Source: Motiliproteus sp965230185 (lineage in GTDB: Bacteria > Pseudomonadota > Gammaproteobacteria > Pseudomonadales > Balneatricaceae). From it: a stretch of DNA of 64,000 nucleotides. Both the position numbers and the translations under genes were made by a program. Shown piece after piece: positions 8,556 to 18,000 of this stretch (the stretch's first letter is position 1; each line of letters starts with the position of its first letter). Location: contig OZ245995.1 of assembly GCA_965230185.1 (NCBI GenBank), positions 2,914,001-2,978,000 of the forward strand. The letters are read 5' to 3'. The notes beneath the pieces are model-generated. The model was not told the origin of the DNA. It made no database searches and saw nothing but the letters and a program-made list of their open reading frames with translations.

Positions 8556-9583
8556 CAGCGCCCGGGCTTCTCCGCCACTACAAATTCGACGTCAGTACCC
8601 TGCTCGCTCATCATCAGCCGCTGAATGACCTCCTTCACCGGCCGCTTATTGAACACTACTTCGTAGAGACCATTCACCAGTGGCATATAGACCTCCAGAT
8701 CATCCGCCCGAGCCTTTACATATCGAATGGTGTTTACCCCCTCGGCCACTTCCCCAAGCTCGGCAACAGCTTCATCCAGATCCCGCCCCTGGCCCAGTGC
8801 GAAACCAACCCGATAGTTCCGGCTCAGTGGCGACATGCAGGTAACAATCAGATCACCGACACCCGCCAGCCCCAGGAAAGTCATCGGATCGGCTCCCAGC
8901 CTGACCGCAAAGCGACTCATCTCCGCCAGACTTCGGGTCATCAGCATGCTTCGTGTGTTCTCGCCCATACCCAGGGCAGCGCACATACCAGCAGCGATGG
9001 CATAGATATTTTTCAGCGCCCCTCCCAGCTCAACGCCATAGGTATCGGAACCCGCGTAAACCCGAAAATAATCACAATGGAAGGCATGCTGAACACTGCT
9101 ACAAAGCGCTTCATTATCACTGGCGACAACGGTAGCCGTGAGCTGCCGGGTCGCGACCTCCTTAGCCAGATTGGGCCCGCTGATAACCCCGACGGCGCAC
9201 TGTGGAGCCTCTTCCTTCAGCACCTGGCTCATCAACTTGAAAGTGCCGGCCTCAACCCCCTTAGTAGTACTGATCAGAGCATGATCTGAAGTCAGGTGGG
9301 GCTTAATCCGGCGAACCACATCACGAAAATTTTTACTGGGTATAGCCACCAGTATCAGTGAACTTTCCCGTATAGCCTGCTCGAACTCCGTCACCGGGAT
9401 CAGACCCGGGTGAAGCTTACAACCAGGCAGATAACGGCTGTTTTCGCGCTCAGCGACCATTGCCTCAGCCTGCTCCCGGCTGCGCATCCACTGGTAAACC
9501 TGGTTACCATTCTCGGCGGCAATGTTGGCCAGAGCAGTGCCGAAACTGCCCCCACCCAGAACGGTGATAACCTGCTGACTCAT
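8555..9583 (-). CDS. gpsA: glycerol-3-phosphate dehydrogenase GpsA
   Basis: NAD(P)+-dependent sn-glycerol-3-phosphate dehydrogenase, reducing dihydroxyacetone phosphate to the glycerol backbone of phospholipids. I place the start at ATG 9583, giving MSQQVITVLGGGSFGTALA, because the nucleotide-binding GGGSFGTALA motif normally begins about residue 10. The longer frame to 9643 adds an atypical cysteine- and arginine-rich leader. Other signatures are STTKGVE with the nearby SGPNLAKEVA, and GGALKNIYAIAAG with the catalytic lysine. Length 342 residues is normal. Coupled to sixA downstream by a one-base overlap. Confidence 0.96.
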   Translation of the reverse strand: MSQQVITVLGGGSFGTALANIAAENGNQVYQWMRSREQAEAMVAERENSRYLPGCKLHPGLIPVTEFEQAIRESSLILVAIPSKNFRDVVRRIKPHLTSDHALISTTKGVEAGTFKLMSQVLKEEAPQCAVGVISGPNLAKEVATRQLTATVVASDNEALCSSVQHAFHCDYFRVYAGSDTYGVELGGALKNIYAIAAGMCAALGMGENTRSMLMTRSLAEMSRFAVRLGADPMTFLGLAGVGDLIVTCMSPLSRNYRVGFALGQGRDLDEAVAELGEVAEGVNTIRYVKARADDLEVYMPLVNGLYEVVFNKRPVKEVIQRLMMSEQGTDVEFVVAEKPGR

Positions 9584-9668
9584 CGCTGAATCTGTCCTTC
9601 TGCAACGGCAGCCCGAAGCTGAGCCGCCTCTCTTATCGGTCACTCAAATACTGCCATTACCTGAAGCT

Positions 9669-11069
9669 TCAGGCCGGGCGCTTCAGCAAATTTTCATCCG
9701 GATGAATACACTCAAGACGCTGACCGATCAGCTCTTCAATTTCTGGCAGCATAAAGGAATCTGTCTCACAGGCGAAGCTGTATGACACTCCTTCAGCCCC
9801 GGCCCGACCGGTACGACCGATACGATGGACATAGTCTTCCGGATCTTCCGGCAAATTATAGTTAATGACATGACTGACCCCTTCGACATGAATACCTCGT
9901 CCGGCTACATCGGTAGCCACCAGCACTTTGATTCGGCCGCTTCTGAACGCCTCCAGGGTTTTGACACGCTTCTGCTGACTGACTTCTCCGGATAACAGTT
10001 CAGCAGCGATACCGGTTCGCTTAAGCCGCTCGGTCAGCTTACGGGTAATGTCGCGACGGTTGGCAAACACCATTACCCGCTCCAGGTGCTGCTGCCGGAG
10101 GACGTTGTACAGCAGATTGAATTTGTCCTCTTCACCGACCAGATAGACCTGCTGCTGCACTGTATCTGCGGTAAGTTTCTCAGGCTCTATTTCAACCATC
10201 ACCGGGTTCAGGGTCCAGGCACGCGCCAGATTAAGGATGTCATCCGAAAACGTTGCACTGAACAACAAGGTCTGCCGATCACGCTTATGAGGTGTCGAGC
10301 GGATTATTTCCCGAACATCGGGAATAAAGCCCATGCTCAGCATCCGATCAGCTTCATCCAGCACCAGAGTCTCTACGGTGCTGAGATCCACATCGCCTTT
10401 GCGATTGAAATCCAGCAAGCGGCCAGGCGTGGCAACCAGCAGGTCGACGACCTCCTCCCGCAGCTGCCGGCGCTGCTTCTCATAATCCATGCCGCCGACA
10501 ACAGTAAGCACTTTCAGGTCGGTATACTGAGTCAGTCCGGCGGCATCGCTGGCAATCTGCATAACCAGCTCCCGGGTGGGGGCGACAACCAGCGCCCGAG
10601 GCTTACCTTTGTTGCGCCGCCCCTCCAGAGGGTAGTCGATCATGTCGGTGATCAGGCTCATCAGAAATGCGGCTGTTTTTCCGGTACCAGTCTGGGCTTT
10701 GCCGGTAAGATCCTTGCCTTCGAGCGTATGAACCAGGGTGCGGGCCTGAATTGGGGTGCAGTACTGAAAACCGAGTTCCGCCACCGAGTGCATCAGATTG
10801 TCCGGGAGATCAAGGTCGTGAAAGCGAATCTTGCCTTCGACCTCCGGCACCTGAAACTGATCAGGAGACCAGCTGCTTTCGGCCTTCGATTCCTTCTTTT
10901 TCTTCGCGCCACTTCGCTTCTGAGGTTTGTTGCCGCTGCCGGCAGTTTTGCTTTTGTTGCCGCCATTCGCCGGGGCTGGTTTCTTTTCCACCGCAGGTGC
11001 CGGTTCAGCAATCGGCTTTTCCGACACGGAACCCCCAAAAGTCTTTGAAATCCACTTAAGCAAAGTCAT
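9669..11069 (-). CDS. rhlB: DEAD-box RNA helicase RhlB
   Basis: ATP-dependent RNA helicase; RhlB is the helicase of the RNA degradosome in enterics and is known to bind RNase E, whose gene is also in this window. A low-complexity lysine/alanine/proline-rich N-terminal extension (residues 15-70) precedes the helicase core. Core motifs in order: Q motif (CTPIQ), Walker A AQTGTGKT, PTREL, VLDEADRM, SAT (LFSATF), and HRIGRTGRAG near the C-terminus. Sequence around the Q motif and the ending match Pseudomonas-type RhlB better than RhlE or SrmB. Length is 466 residues against 421 in E. coli, the difference being the N-terminal extension. Eighty-eight bases separate it from dinG upstream. Confidence 0.88.
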   Translation of the reverse strand: MTLLKWISKTFGGSVSEKPIAEPAPAVEKKPAPANGGNKSKTAGSGNKPQKRSGAKKKKESKAESSWSPDQFQVPEVEGKIRFHDLDLPDNLMHSVAELGFQYCTPIQARTLVHTLEGKDLTGKAQTGTGKTAAFLMSLITDMIDYPLEGRRNKGKPRALVVAPTRELVMQIASDAAGLTQYTDLKVLTVVGGMDYEKQRRQLREEVVDLLVATPGRLLDFNRKGDVDLSTVETLVLDEADRMLSMGFIPDVREIIRSTPHKRDRQTLLFSATFSDDILNLARAWTLNPVMVEIEPEKLTADTVQQQVYLVGEEDKFNLLYNVLRQQHLERVMVFANRRDITRKLTERLKRTGIAAELLSGEVSQQKRVKTLEAFRSGRIKVLVATDVAGRGIHVEGVSHVINYNLPEDPEDYVHRIGRTGRAGAEGVSYSFACETDSFMLPEIEELIGQRLECIHPDENLLKRPA

Positions 11070-11157
11070 TCCTCAAAAATAAATAAACTGCGGGCACAAA
11101 TATCGCGACAAATTGTAAAGCAATTCTGCAGCCACGTCAGTGATTATCCCCTCCACC

Positions 11158-13263
11158 TCAACGTGCAAATGGTGGCAGCGAATCCAGCAACGCCCGCCCG
11201 TATCGCCGGGTTTTGAGGCGATTATCCAGCACCGTGATCTGCCCCCTGTCCTCTTCCGAACGAATGAGGCGACCACAGGCCTGGATCAACCGAACCGATG
11301 CATCCGGCACCGAGATTTCCATAAACGGATCCCCCCCTCGCTCACGGACCCACTCATGCAGCGCCGCCTCAACGGGGTCCCCGGGCACGGCAAAGGGAAT
11401 CCGGGCAATAACCACATGAGTCAGATAATCCCCGGGCAGATCGACCCCTTCGGCAAAGGATGCCAGTCCGAACAACACACTGCCTTCACCATCATCAATC
11501 CGGGCCTTATGTCTTTTCAGAACTTCCTGCTTAGAATAGGAACCCTGTGCCAGAATCTGCAGGTTGTCGACCCCTTCCAGTAATTCCCGGACCCGCAACA
11601 TCTGCCGCCACGAGGTAAACAACACCAGCGCCGCATCCTTCCCCGATATCAGCTGTTTCAGACTGTCCGCCACCGCCTGGTCATGCCCCTCGGTATCGGT
11701 AGGACTTACCCTTAAATCAGGTATGTTCAGGGATGCCGCGCGGGCATAATCAAAGGGACTGGGCACCTGACTGTAGCTGCAGCTTTCCGGCAGCCCGGTA
11801 CGCATCCTGAGCCGGCTGAACTCTCCCAGCGCAGTCAGGGTCGCAGAAGTGACCACAGCCCCCCCGCACACGCTCCAGAGATGACTGGTCAGCGTATCGG
11901 CGGCCAGTATGGGACTGGATGCCAGCTCCGTATCAACCCCTTCCGGCCCGTCAATGAGCTTAAGCCAGCGAGCCTGCGGAACCTTTTCAGCAGTCGCACC
12001 GGCCGCATAATCGCGCCACAGCGCATGGGCCGCTTCCGCACGAGCCAGCAACCGCCCCAGGGTCGGGAACCATCGCTCTGCGGCTTCGCCCGGTATACCG
12101 AGCAGAGGCTCGTCAATGGCTTCTTTCAGGGTCTCCGCCAGGCTGTCCAGCCGGTTGCTGAGCTGGTTGCAGGACCCCACCATCCTCCGGGCGCACTCAC
12201 TCACCTCCACAGGCACCAGACCTCCGACAAAACGTCGGTACTGCGAATCCCGGCTGTCGTCTGCCGGCTCTCTTATCAGGCGATCCAGTGCCGGCATCAG
12301 TTGATTCAACTGCTGATCCAGGTTCTCAGCAATATCCGCTACCGGCATCACATTCCGGGCCAGGGCCTCCGGGTTTCCCAGCTCTTTGAGAATTTTTGCC
12401 AGTGTTTTCGGCAGCTGCCGAACCCAGTTCTGAGTGGATTTTAGCCTCAGACGATGGCTGAAGTGTTGCAGCGCCTTATCGGCCAGATGATGGCCTTCAT
12501 CAAAAATAAAGATACTTTCACCGGGTTCCGGCAATATGGCGCCGCCACCCAGCGCCAGGTCCGATAACACCAGATCGTGATTGGCGACTATGCAATCGGC
12601 CTTGTCCAGGCCCTGGCGGGAACGAAAAAAGCAGCAGCCTGAAAAGTGGCTGCAGCGACGATTGGTGCACTGACGATGGTCAGTGGTGACCGGTTGCCAG
12701 TCGTTACTGTCAAGCTCCTGTGGCCAGCTGTCCCTTTCCCCGTCCCAGTCTCCCCGGGCATAGGCCTCACCCATCTCCCGGTAGAGCGCATGACTACTTT
12801 CATCGAGACGAAGATCAAGCTCGTCCTCGTACAGCGCCTGCCCCTGTTTAAGAGACTCCTGGTTCTGCAGCAGCATATCCAGCTTGCTCAGGCAGAGGTA
12901 GCGCCCTCGCCCCTTGACCAGCTCAAAGGAAAAATCCAGACCGCTGTGGCGAGCCAGGTCCGGCAGATCCCGCAGCACGATCTGTTCCTGCAGCGCGATA
13001 GTCGCGGTTGATACAATCAGGCGCTTACCGAGGTGTCGAGCCACCGGCAGCGCCGCCAGCAGGTAGGCCACTGTTTTACCGGTACCGGTCCCCGCCTCAA
13101 CGACGCTGATGGCATGATCGCTGTCCTGATTCATTAAACCCCGGACTATTTCCGCGATCATCAGCCGCTGACCATAACGGGCACGGAAAGACCGGCTCTC
13201 CAGATACTGAGAATATGCCTGCTGAATCTCCTGTTTCAGAGATTCCGGGATATCTGTGCTCAC
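11158..13263 (-). CDS. dinG: ATP-dependent DNA helicase DinG
   Basis: Superfamily 2 iron-sulfur helicase (XPD-like, 5'-3'), resolving R-loops, D-loops and G-quadruplexes during replication stress. In E. coli it is an SOS gene. The 701-residue protein has Walker A (VEAGTGTGKTVAYL near residue 58), and four cysteines around CTNRRCSHFSGCCFF near residue 200 that fit the 4Fe-4S cluster. It also has the DEAH-like box FDEGHH, and C-terminal helicase motifs including GLASFAEGVDLPG and ACGRLIRS. It is transcribed divergently from lexA, and the 111-base gap holds two LexA boxes, so LexA control is likely here too. Confidence 0.96.
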   Translation of the reverse strand: MSTDIPESLKQEIQQAYSQYLESRSFRARYGQRLMIAEIVRGLMNQDSDHAISVVEAGTGTGKTVAYLLAALPVARHLGKRLIVSTATIALQEQIVLRDLPDLARHSGLDFSFELVKGRGRYLCLSKLDMLLQNQESLKQGQALYEDELDLRLDESSHALYREMGEAYARGDWDGERDSWPQELDSNDWQPVTTDHRQCTNRRCSHFSGCCFFRSRQGLDKADCIVANHDLVLSDLALGGGAILPEPGESIFIFDEGHHLADKALQHFSHRLRLKSTQNWVRQLPKTLAKILKELGNPEALARNVMPVADIAENLDQQLNQLMPALDRLIREPADDSRDSQYRRFVGGLVPVEVSECARRMVGSCNQLSNRLDSLAETLKEAIDEPLLGIPGEAAERWFPTLGRLLARAEAAHALWRDYAAGATAEKVPQARWLKLIDGPEGVDTELASSPILAADTLTSHLWSVCGGAVVTSATLTALGEFSRLRMRTGLPESCSYSQVPSPFDYARAASLNIPDLRVSPTDTEGHDQAVADSLKQLISGKDAALVLFTSWRQMLRVRELLEGVDNLQILAQGSYSKQEVLKRHKARIDDGEGSVLFGLASFAEGVDLPGDYLTHVVIARIPFAVPGDPVEAALHEWVRERGGDPFMEISVPDASVRLIQACGRLIRSEEDRGQITVLDNRLKTRRYGRALLDSLPPFAR

Positions 13264-13322
13264 GCTTTATCTGCTCCGCTGATTACTGCCGGTGCGACCC
13301 GTTACAAAAAAATGTTCGACAA

Positions 13323-13338
13323 CTGTATAAAAACACAT
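13323..13338. promoter_or_regulatory. LexA (SOS) box 1, imperfect
   Basis: CTGTATAAAAACACAT fits the CTG-N10-CAG LexA operator except for the last base. It is the upstream member of a tandem pair in the dinG-lexA divergent region; both boxes share a direct-repeat core spaced 19 bases apart. Confidence 0.75.
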
Positions 13339-13341
13339 ATA

Positions 13342-13357
13342 CTGTATAAAAACACAG
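13342..13357. promoter_or_regulatory. LexA (SOS) box 2, consensus match
   Basis: CTGTATAAAAACACAG is an exact match to CTG-N10-CAG with the AT-rich centre expected of a gammaproteobacterial LexA operator. It ends 17 bases before the lexA start and lies 79 bases upstream of the dinG start, so it can repress lexA-sulA and probably dinG. Two boxes before lexA is the arrangement known from E. coli. Confidence 0.88.
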
Positions 13358-13374
13358 ACCATGACGGAACCGCC

Positions 13375-13983
13375 ATGATAAATCTGACCAAGCGGCAAAC
13401 CGAAGTCCTCGAATGCATACGGCACTATATAGAAAGCACCGGCTATCCGCCAACCAGAGCCGATATTGCCAGAGAGCTGGGCTTCCGTTCCGCCAACGCC
13501 GCAGAAGAGCATCTCAAGGCCCTGGCACGCAAGGGTGCAATCGAGATGATTCCCGGCACCTCAAGAGGCATCCGAATACCGGACATGGATGAGGAAGATC
13601 CGGGTATTCCTGTCGTTGGCCGTGTTGCCGCAGGCAGCCCGGTGCTGGCGCAGGAACACATCGATGAGCACTGCCAGATCCCGGCTGATTTTTTCAGCCC
13701 CAGGGCGGACTATTTTCTCCGCGTTCAGGGACTCAGCATGATCGACGCCGGGATTTTTGATGGCGATCTGCTGGCGGTTCATCAGACCCATGAGGCCAGA
13801 AACGGCCAGATTGTCGTCGCCAGAATTGACGATGAAGTCACAGTAAAACGGTTTGAGAAGAAGCAGCACCAGGTGCTGCTGATTGCTGAGAATAAGGACT
13901 TTTCCCCGATTGAAATTGATCTGCGACACCAGGAGCTCGATATCGAAGGGCTGGCAGTCGGTGTTCTGAGAAGAGGTAGCTGA
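13375..13983 (+). CDS. lexA: SOS repressor LexA
   Basis: Transcriptional repressor of the SOS regulon, self-cleaving when stimulated by RecA filaments. I choose ATG 13375 (MINLTKRQTEVLE), which matches other LexA N-termini and gives 202 residues; an upstream in-frame ATG at 13312 would run through the operators. Visible features: winged-helix DNA-binding domain (residues 1-65, with YPPTRADIARELGF), the Ala-Gly cleavage site in VAAGSP near residue 85, catalytic serine in QGLSM and lysine in VTVKRF. Autoregulated through the two boxes just upstream. sulA follows after two bases, the lexA-sulA operon pattern of Pseudomonas. Confidence 0.98.
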   Translation: MINLTKRQTEVLECIRHYIESTGYPPTRADIARELGFRSANAAEEHLKALARKGAIEMIPGTSRGIRIPDMDEEDPGIPVVGRVAAGSPVLAQEHIDEHCQIPADFFSPRADYFLRVQGLSMIDAGIFDGDLLAVHQTHEARNGQIVVARIDDEVTVKRFEKKQHQVLLIAENKDFSPIEIDLRHQELDIEGLAVGVLRRGS

Positions 13984-13985
13984 CC

Positions 13986-14426
13986 ATGCAACTCCCTATC
14001 TGCGAAACTCTTGATCGTCAGAACCGCTCAATTCCCTGGAGCCCCGCACCACAGATGTCAACGTCGGCCATGGCCGGCAAAATCACAGAGATTATTCTGC
14101 AGGACGAGGACGAGTACAATTTCCAGCTGTTGATGCCACTGCTGGCTCAGCTGAGTAAGGACGATCGCTGGTTTGCGTGGATAGCACCGCCCAGAAAAAT
14201 GCCGAAGGACTGGTTAATCCAGGCGGGAATCGATATCAACAAGATTATGGTGCTGCAGCCCGACCCGGACCATAACGAGATGGATCTGGCGACCCGGGCG
14301 CTTGAAACCGGAACCTGTCACGCCGTAATCAGCTGGCCCGGTTACCTCAGCGCCGACGACTTTGATCAGCTGCAGATGGCGGCAATCGCCGGCCAGAGTC
14401 ACGCCATTCTGATTCGGCCTCGTTAA
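13986..14426 (+). CDS. sulA: SulA-like SOS cell-division inhibitor
   Basis: Cell division inhibitor of the SulA family, which blocks FtsZ assembly after DNA damage. The 146-residue protein has the RecA-fold-like core of the family: the ITEIILQ strand near residue 33, WFAWIAPPRKMPKDWL near residue 59, and the C-terminal half with ISWPGYLSADDFDQLQ. It starts two bases after lexA and must share its LexA-controlled transcript, so damage induces repressor and inhibitor together. The first 30 residues are variable. Identification rests on this linkage and on resemblance to Pseudomonas LexA-linked SulA; no Lon-recognition tail can be pointed out with certainty. Confidence 0.88.
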   Translation: MQLPICETLDRQNRSIPWSPAPQMSTSAMAGKITEIILQDEDEYNFQLLMPLLAQLSKDDRWFAWIAPPRKMPKDWLIQAGIDINKIMVLQPDPDHNEMDLATRALETGTCHAVISWPGYLSADDFDQLQMAAIAGQSHAILIRPR

Positions 14427-14461
14427 ACGAGTCCACCCACCGCTCCGCAGCCCCATGCCGG

Positions 14462-14710
14462 TCAGTGAATGACCGGCTCGCTGTTTTCTTTTTCTTCAGC
14501 ATCCGCAAGCCGCTGCTTCGCATCGACAATCAGCTGAACACCGGCTGCAAGCATTGCCTGAGCCACCCCCAGATGCTGATCCTTCAGGGAGGCAACCATC
14601 TCGTCAGAAAATCGCACCGTCAATACCGGTTCCGCCTCCTGATCGTCGACTCTGCGCAGGGCCACCTGGCCGTCTTCCAGCTTCACTATTTCCAGTACTT
14701 CCGATGACAT
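14462..14710 (-). CDS. conserved small hypothetical protein (82 aa)
   Basis: Small acidic protein I do not know by function. It begins MSSEVLEIVKLEDGQVALRR, then a beta-rich half and a helical C-terminal half (VAQAMLAAGVQLIVDAKQRL). Similar small proteins occur beside lexA-sulA-topA in Pseudomonas, as I recall. It is convergent with sulA and lies 18 bases downstream of the DUF6586 gene, so the two are likely cotranscribed. The coding frame is supported by codon pattern and conserved context. Confidence 0.75.
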   Translation of the reverse strand: MSSEVLEIVKLEDGQVALRRVDDQEAEPVLTVRFSDEMVASLKDQHLGVAQAMLAAGVQLIVDAKQRLADAEEKENSEPVIH

Positions 14711-14728
14711 CAGAACCTCTTTTGCTTA

Positions 14729-15253
14729 TTACCACTCTTTCATCGATTCCCGGTGACGTTCGACCAGCTCCCTGAACGCTACCAGCCACTGCTCCAGCTG
14801 TTCAATCACCTCACACTCTTCCGTATGATCCGGATTTACCTGAACCACGTGAATTTCGGAAAGGCTGGCATGAGGGCTACGCTGTGCCTGCTCACGCTCT
14901 TCGGCAGTCCAGCACGCCTGGTAGGCCGCAAGCAACTGACTCAGCCAGGAATCGCTACTGGCCAGCTGAACAAGCTCTTTAGCTTCCGGTGCCTCCAGTC
15001 CCTGATCAGACAACGCCTGCTCCAGTTGCTCCAGGGTATCGACATTTTCGGGGCTGATCCGATAAACCTCGGCAATCTCCCGGAGAAAAGATGAGTAGGC
15101 ACAGGCCAGATGAAAGAGCACCGATTCCATATAGGACTCGACCAGAGCATGTTTACTCCAGCCTGCACTGTGCTCGGCGGACTTAAGCTGATCCAGATGC
15201 AACCGACAGAAATAAAGCTTCTGATTGGTTCTGGAAATGTAGACGCTTGCCAT
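14729..15253 (-). CDS. DUF6586 family protein
   Basis: 174-residue cytoplasmic, mostly helical protein of the DUF6586 family, function unknown. It starts MASVYISRTNQKLYF and has helices with conserved LHLDQL and FHLACAYSSFLREIAE segments; there is no signal peptide or membrane segment. It sits between topA (80 bases upstream) and the 82-residue unknown, an order I recall from Pseudomonas between sulA and topA. That stable linkage to DNA topology and SOS genes is the only clue to role. Confidence 0.8.
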   Translation of the reverse strand: MASVYISRTNQKLYFCRLHLDQLKSAEHSAGWSKHALVESYMESVLFHLACAYSSFLREIAEVYRISPENVDTLEQLEQALSDQGLEAPEAKELVQLASSDSWLSQLLAAYQACWTAEEREQAQRSPHASLSEIHVVQVNPDHTEECEVIEQLEQWLVAFRELVERHRESMKEW

Positions 15254-15333
15254 AAGATCTCCTGAAAGTTAGCTGTCACCGAGATACTGCATTAGAAGCC
15301 AGCGGCCTGTAATCTCTCCGCAATCAGACCTGT

Positions 15334-18000
15334 TTATTTCTGACTCTTTGATTTTGCAGACTTCTCTTCGGCAATCCACTTTCCACTCTTATAGAAAGCT
15401 TTCCAGCCGGTAGCCTTACCGTTAATCTCCGTCATCACATACTGCTCCTTCGTCTTGCGACTGTAGCGAACAACAGACGGATTACCCTCACCATCTTCCA
15501 GCGGCGCACTGAACAGGAAGCTGTATTTCGGATCAATTTCATTTTTGTGTGGCAACAGCTCAGAAACCAGTGGCGCCCGTGTTTCTCGATTCCGGGGGAA
15601 CTTACTGGCAGCCAGGAACAGTCCGGAGGCGCCATCCCGCAGCACGTAGTGGTCCTCAACTTTCTGACAGGCCAGCTCCGGCATCGGCACCGGGTCCATT
15701 TTGGGCGGCGCAGCCTCACCGTTTCTCAGAAGCTTTCGGGTATTCTTGCAGTCTTCGGAAGTGCAGCCGAAGTATTTACCGAAACGCCCGGTCCGCAGCT
15801 GCATGTCAGCGCCACACTTGTCACATTCGATGACCGGCCCATCGTACCCCTTAATTTTGAACTGCCCCTGCTCAACTTCAAAGCCGGTACACTCCGGATT
15901 GTTGCCACAGATATGCAGCTTACGCTGCTCATCAATCAGATAGCTGTCCATCGCCGTATCACAGAGTTTGCAGCGATGCTTTCTGATCAGCAGACGGGAT
16001 TCCTCTTCATCATCAGCATCGATGCTGACGACCTCGTCGCCATGAACAAGATTGACCGTCGCTTTGCACCGTTCTTTTGGAGGAAGTGCATAGCCTGAGC
16101 AGCCAAGGAATACGCCGGTGCTTGCGGTCCGGACCATCATCGGTCGACCGCAGGCCGTGCAGGGTATATCCGTCTCGGTGGGGTTATTGGGACGCATCCC
16201 TCCCTCTTCACCTTCTGCCTGCTCCAGCTTGTCGGAGAAACCGGCATAGAACTGATTCAGCAGCTCTTTCCAGTCTTTCTTATCATTGGCAACATCGTCG
16301 AGCGCCTCCTCCATGCGCGCGGTAAAACCGTAATCCATCAGATCATCGAAGCTTTCGATCAGCCGACTGGTAACGATATCGCCCATTTTCTCAGCGTAAA
16401 ACCGGCGGTTTTCCAGCTTTACATAACCGCGATCCTGAATGGTGGAGATAATGGAGGCATAGGTGGAAGGTCGACCAATCCCACGTTTCTCAAGTTCCTT
16501 CACCAGAGCCGCTTCGCTGTAGCGGGGCGCCGGCTTAGTGAAATGTTGAGACGGATCCAGGGAATCCAGCACCAGGTTGTCACCGCATTGCAGGTCCGGC
16601 AGAATGACATCGTCGTCCTTTTTCGACGAAGAGGGCATCACTTTCAGAAAACCATCGAAACGCAGAATACGCCCCCGTGTCCTCAGCTCGAAGTCTCCGC
16701 AGCGAACCTGCACCCGGGTACTGGTGAACTTTGCCGGCGGCATCTGACAGGCAACAAACTGGCGCCAGATCAGCTCATACAGCCGCTGCGCATCCCTCTC
16801 CATCTCCTTCAGATCGGTAGATTTGACCCGGACTTCCGAAGGACGTATCGCTTCGTGAGCTTCCTGGGCACCGGATTTACTGCTGTAGACATTTTCCTTT
16901 TCCGGCAGGTACTCATCACCAAATTTCTCCAGCACATAATCACGACAGCTGGCCACCGCATCTTTGCTCAGATTGGTCGAGTCAGTACGCATATAGGTGA
17001 TATGCCCGGCTTCATAGAGGCGCTGAGCCAGCATCATCGTTTTTTTGACACCAAAGCTGAGACGAGTACTGGCCGCCTGCTGCAGGGTCGAGGTGATAAA
17101 AGGCGCCCCCGGACGACTACTGGTTGGTTTGTCTTCGCGGCTGAGAACTTCGTAGCTTCCAGCCTGAAGCTGCTTCAGAGCAACATCGGTCTGTTCTTTG
17201 CTGGTCGGGCGAAAACCTTCGCCGTTCTGTCTGGCTACCTGAAAGCGAACCTTTTCTTTATCTTTACTGAGCAGATCGGCCGCAACCTCCCAGTACTCTT
17301 CCGGCACAAAGGCGCGAATTTCACGCTCGCGCTCGGCGATCAGACGTACCGCAACCGACTGCACACGCCCGGCCGACAACCCTCTGGCCAGCTTCGCCCA
17401 TAACAGAGGCGACACCATATAACCCACTACCCTGTCCAGGAAACGGCGGGCCTGCTGAGCGTTCACATGATGCATATCCAGTTGTCCGGGGCTGGAGAAA
17501 GCCTCGGTGATCGCATTTTTGGTAATTTCATTAAAAACCACCCGTTTGTAACGATCTTCTTCCCCGCCGATCGCCTCTCGCAGATGCCACGCGATGGCCT
17601 CCCCTTCGCGGTCGAGATCGGTCGCGAGATAGATGGAATCGGCATCTTTTGCAAGCCGTTTCAACTCATCAACCACCTTCTCTTTTCCGGGAAGCACTTC
17701 GTAGCGGGCATCCCACCCTTTCTCCGGATCCACTCCCATCCGGGCGACCAGTTGCTCCCTGGTCTTTTTCTTTTTCTGAATCGCTTTCTGCTCCGGAGAG
17801 AGCTTGCGAGTCGCGGCTGCTGCCTTAGCCCTTGCCTTAGCATCAACAGGCTTGCGAGCGCCACCGCTGGTCGGCAGATCCCGGATATGGCCAACACTGG
17901 ATTTCACGACATAGTCTTTACCCAGATATTTGTTGATGGTCTTGGCCTTAGCCGGTGACTCGACGATAACTAGCGATTTTCCCATAGGGTCAGAACTCAA
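15334..18000 (-). CDS. topA: DNA topoisomerase I TopA
   Basis: Type IA topoisomerase relaxing negative supercoils behind RNA polymerase. The 888-residue protein has the Toprim domain (LVIVESPAKAKTINKYLG at the N-terminus, DLDREGEAIAWHL). The catalytic tyrosine is Tyr336 in GHITYMRTDS (counting from the ATG at 18000), and the GIGRPSTYA motif follows. Three zinc-ribbon cysteine clusters sit in the C-terminal third (CTACG, CKLCD, CDKCG), then a lysine-rich tail. A second in-frame ATG at 17985 gives MGKSLVIVE, the E. coli-like start, so either is possible. The N-terminal insertion after GHIRDLPTSG is lysine-rich and variable, as in other members. Confidence 0.98.
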   Translation of the reverse strand: MSSDPMGKSLVIVESPAKAKTINKYLGKDYVVKSSVGHIRDLPTSGGARKPVDAKARAKAAAATRKLSPEQKAIQKKKKTREQLVARMGVDPEKGWDARYEVLPGKEKVVDELKRLAKDADSIYLATDLDREGEAIAWHLREAIGGEEDRYKRVVFNEITKNAITEAFSSPGQLDMHHVNAQQARRFLDRVVGYMVSPLLWAKLARGLSAGRVQSVAVRLIAEREREIRAFVPEEYWEVAADLLSKDKEKVRFQVARQNGEGFRPTSKEQTDVALKQLQAGSYEVLSREDKPTSSRPGAPFITSTLQQAASTRLSFGVKKTMMLAQRLYEAGHITYMRTDSTNLSKDAVASCRDYVLEKFGDEYLPEKENVYSSKSGAQEAHEAIRPSEVRVKSTDLKEMERDAQRLYELIWRQFVACQMPPAKFTSTRVQVRCGDFELRTRGRILRFDGFLKVMPSSSKKDDDVILPDLQCGDNLVLDSLDPSQHFTKPAPRYSEAALVKELEKRGIGRPSTYASIISTIQDRGYVKLENRRFYAEKMGDIVTSRLIESFDDLMDYGFTARMEEALDDVANDKKDWKELLNQFYAGFSDKLEQAEGEEGGMRPNNPTETDIPCTACGRPMMVRTASTGVFLGCSGYALPPKERCKATVNLVHGDEVVSIDADDEEESRLLIRKHRCKLCDTAMDSYLIDEQRKLHICGNNPECTGFEVEQGQFKIKGYDGPVIECDKCGADMQLRTGRFGKYFGCTSEDCKNTRKLLRNGEAAPPKMDPVPMPELACQKVEDHYVLRDGASGLFLAASKFPRNRETRAPLVSELLPHKNEIDPKYSFLFSAPLEDGEGNPSVVRYSRKTKEQYVMTEINGKATGWKAFYKSGKWIAEEKSAKSKSQK

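Noticed and set aside
16543..17403. Forward open frame of 286 codons opposite topA
   Set aside because: Entirely antisense to the well-supported TopA catalytic region; no domain visible, so a shadow frame.
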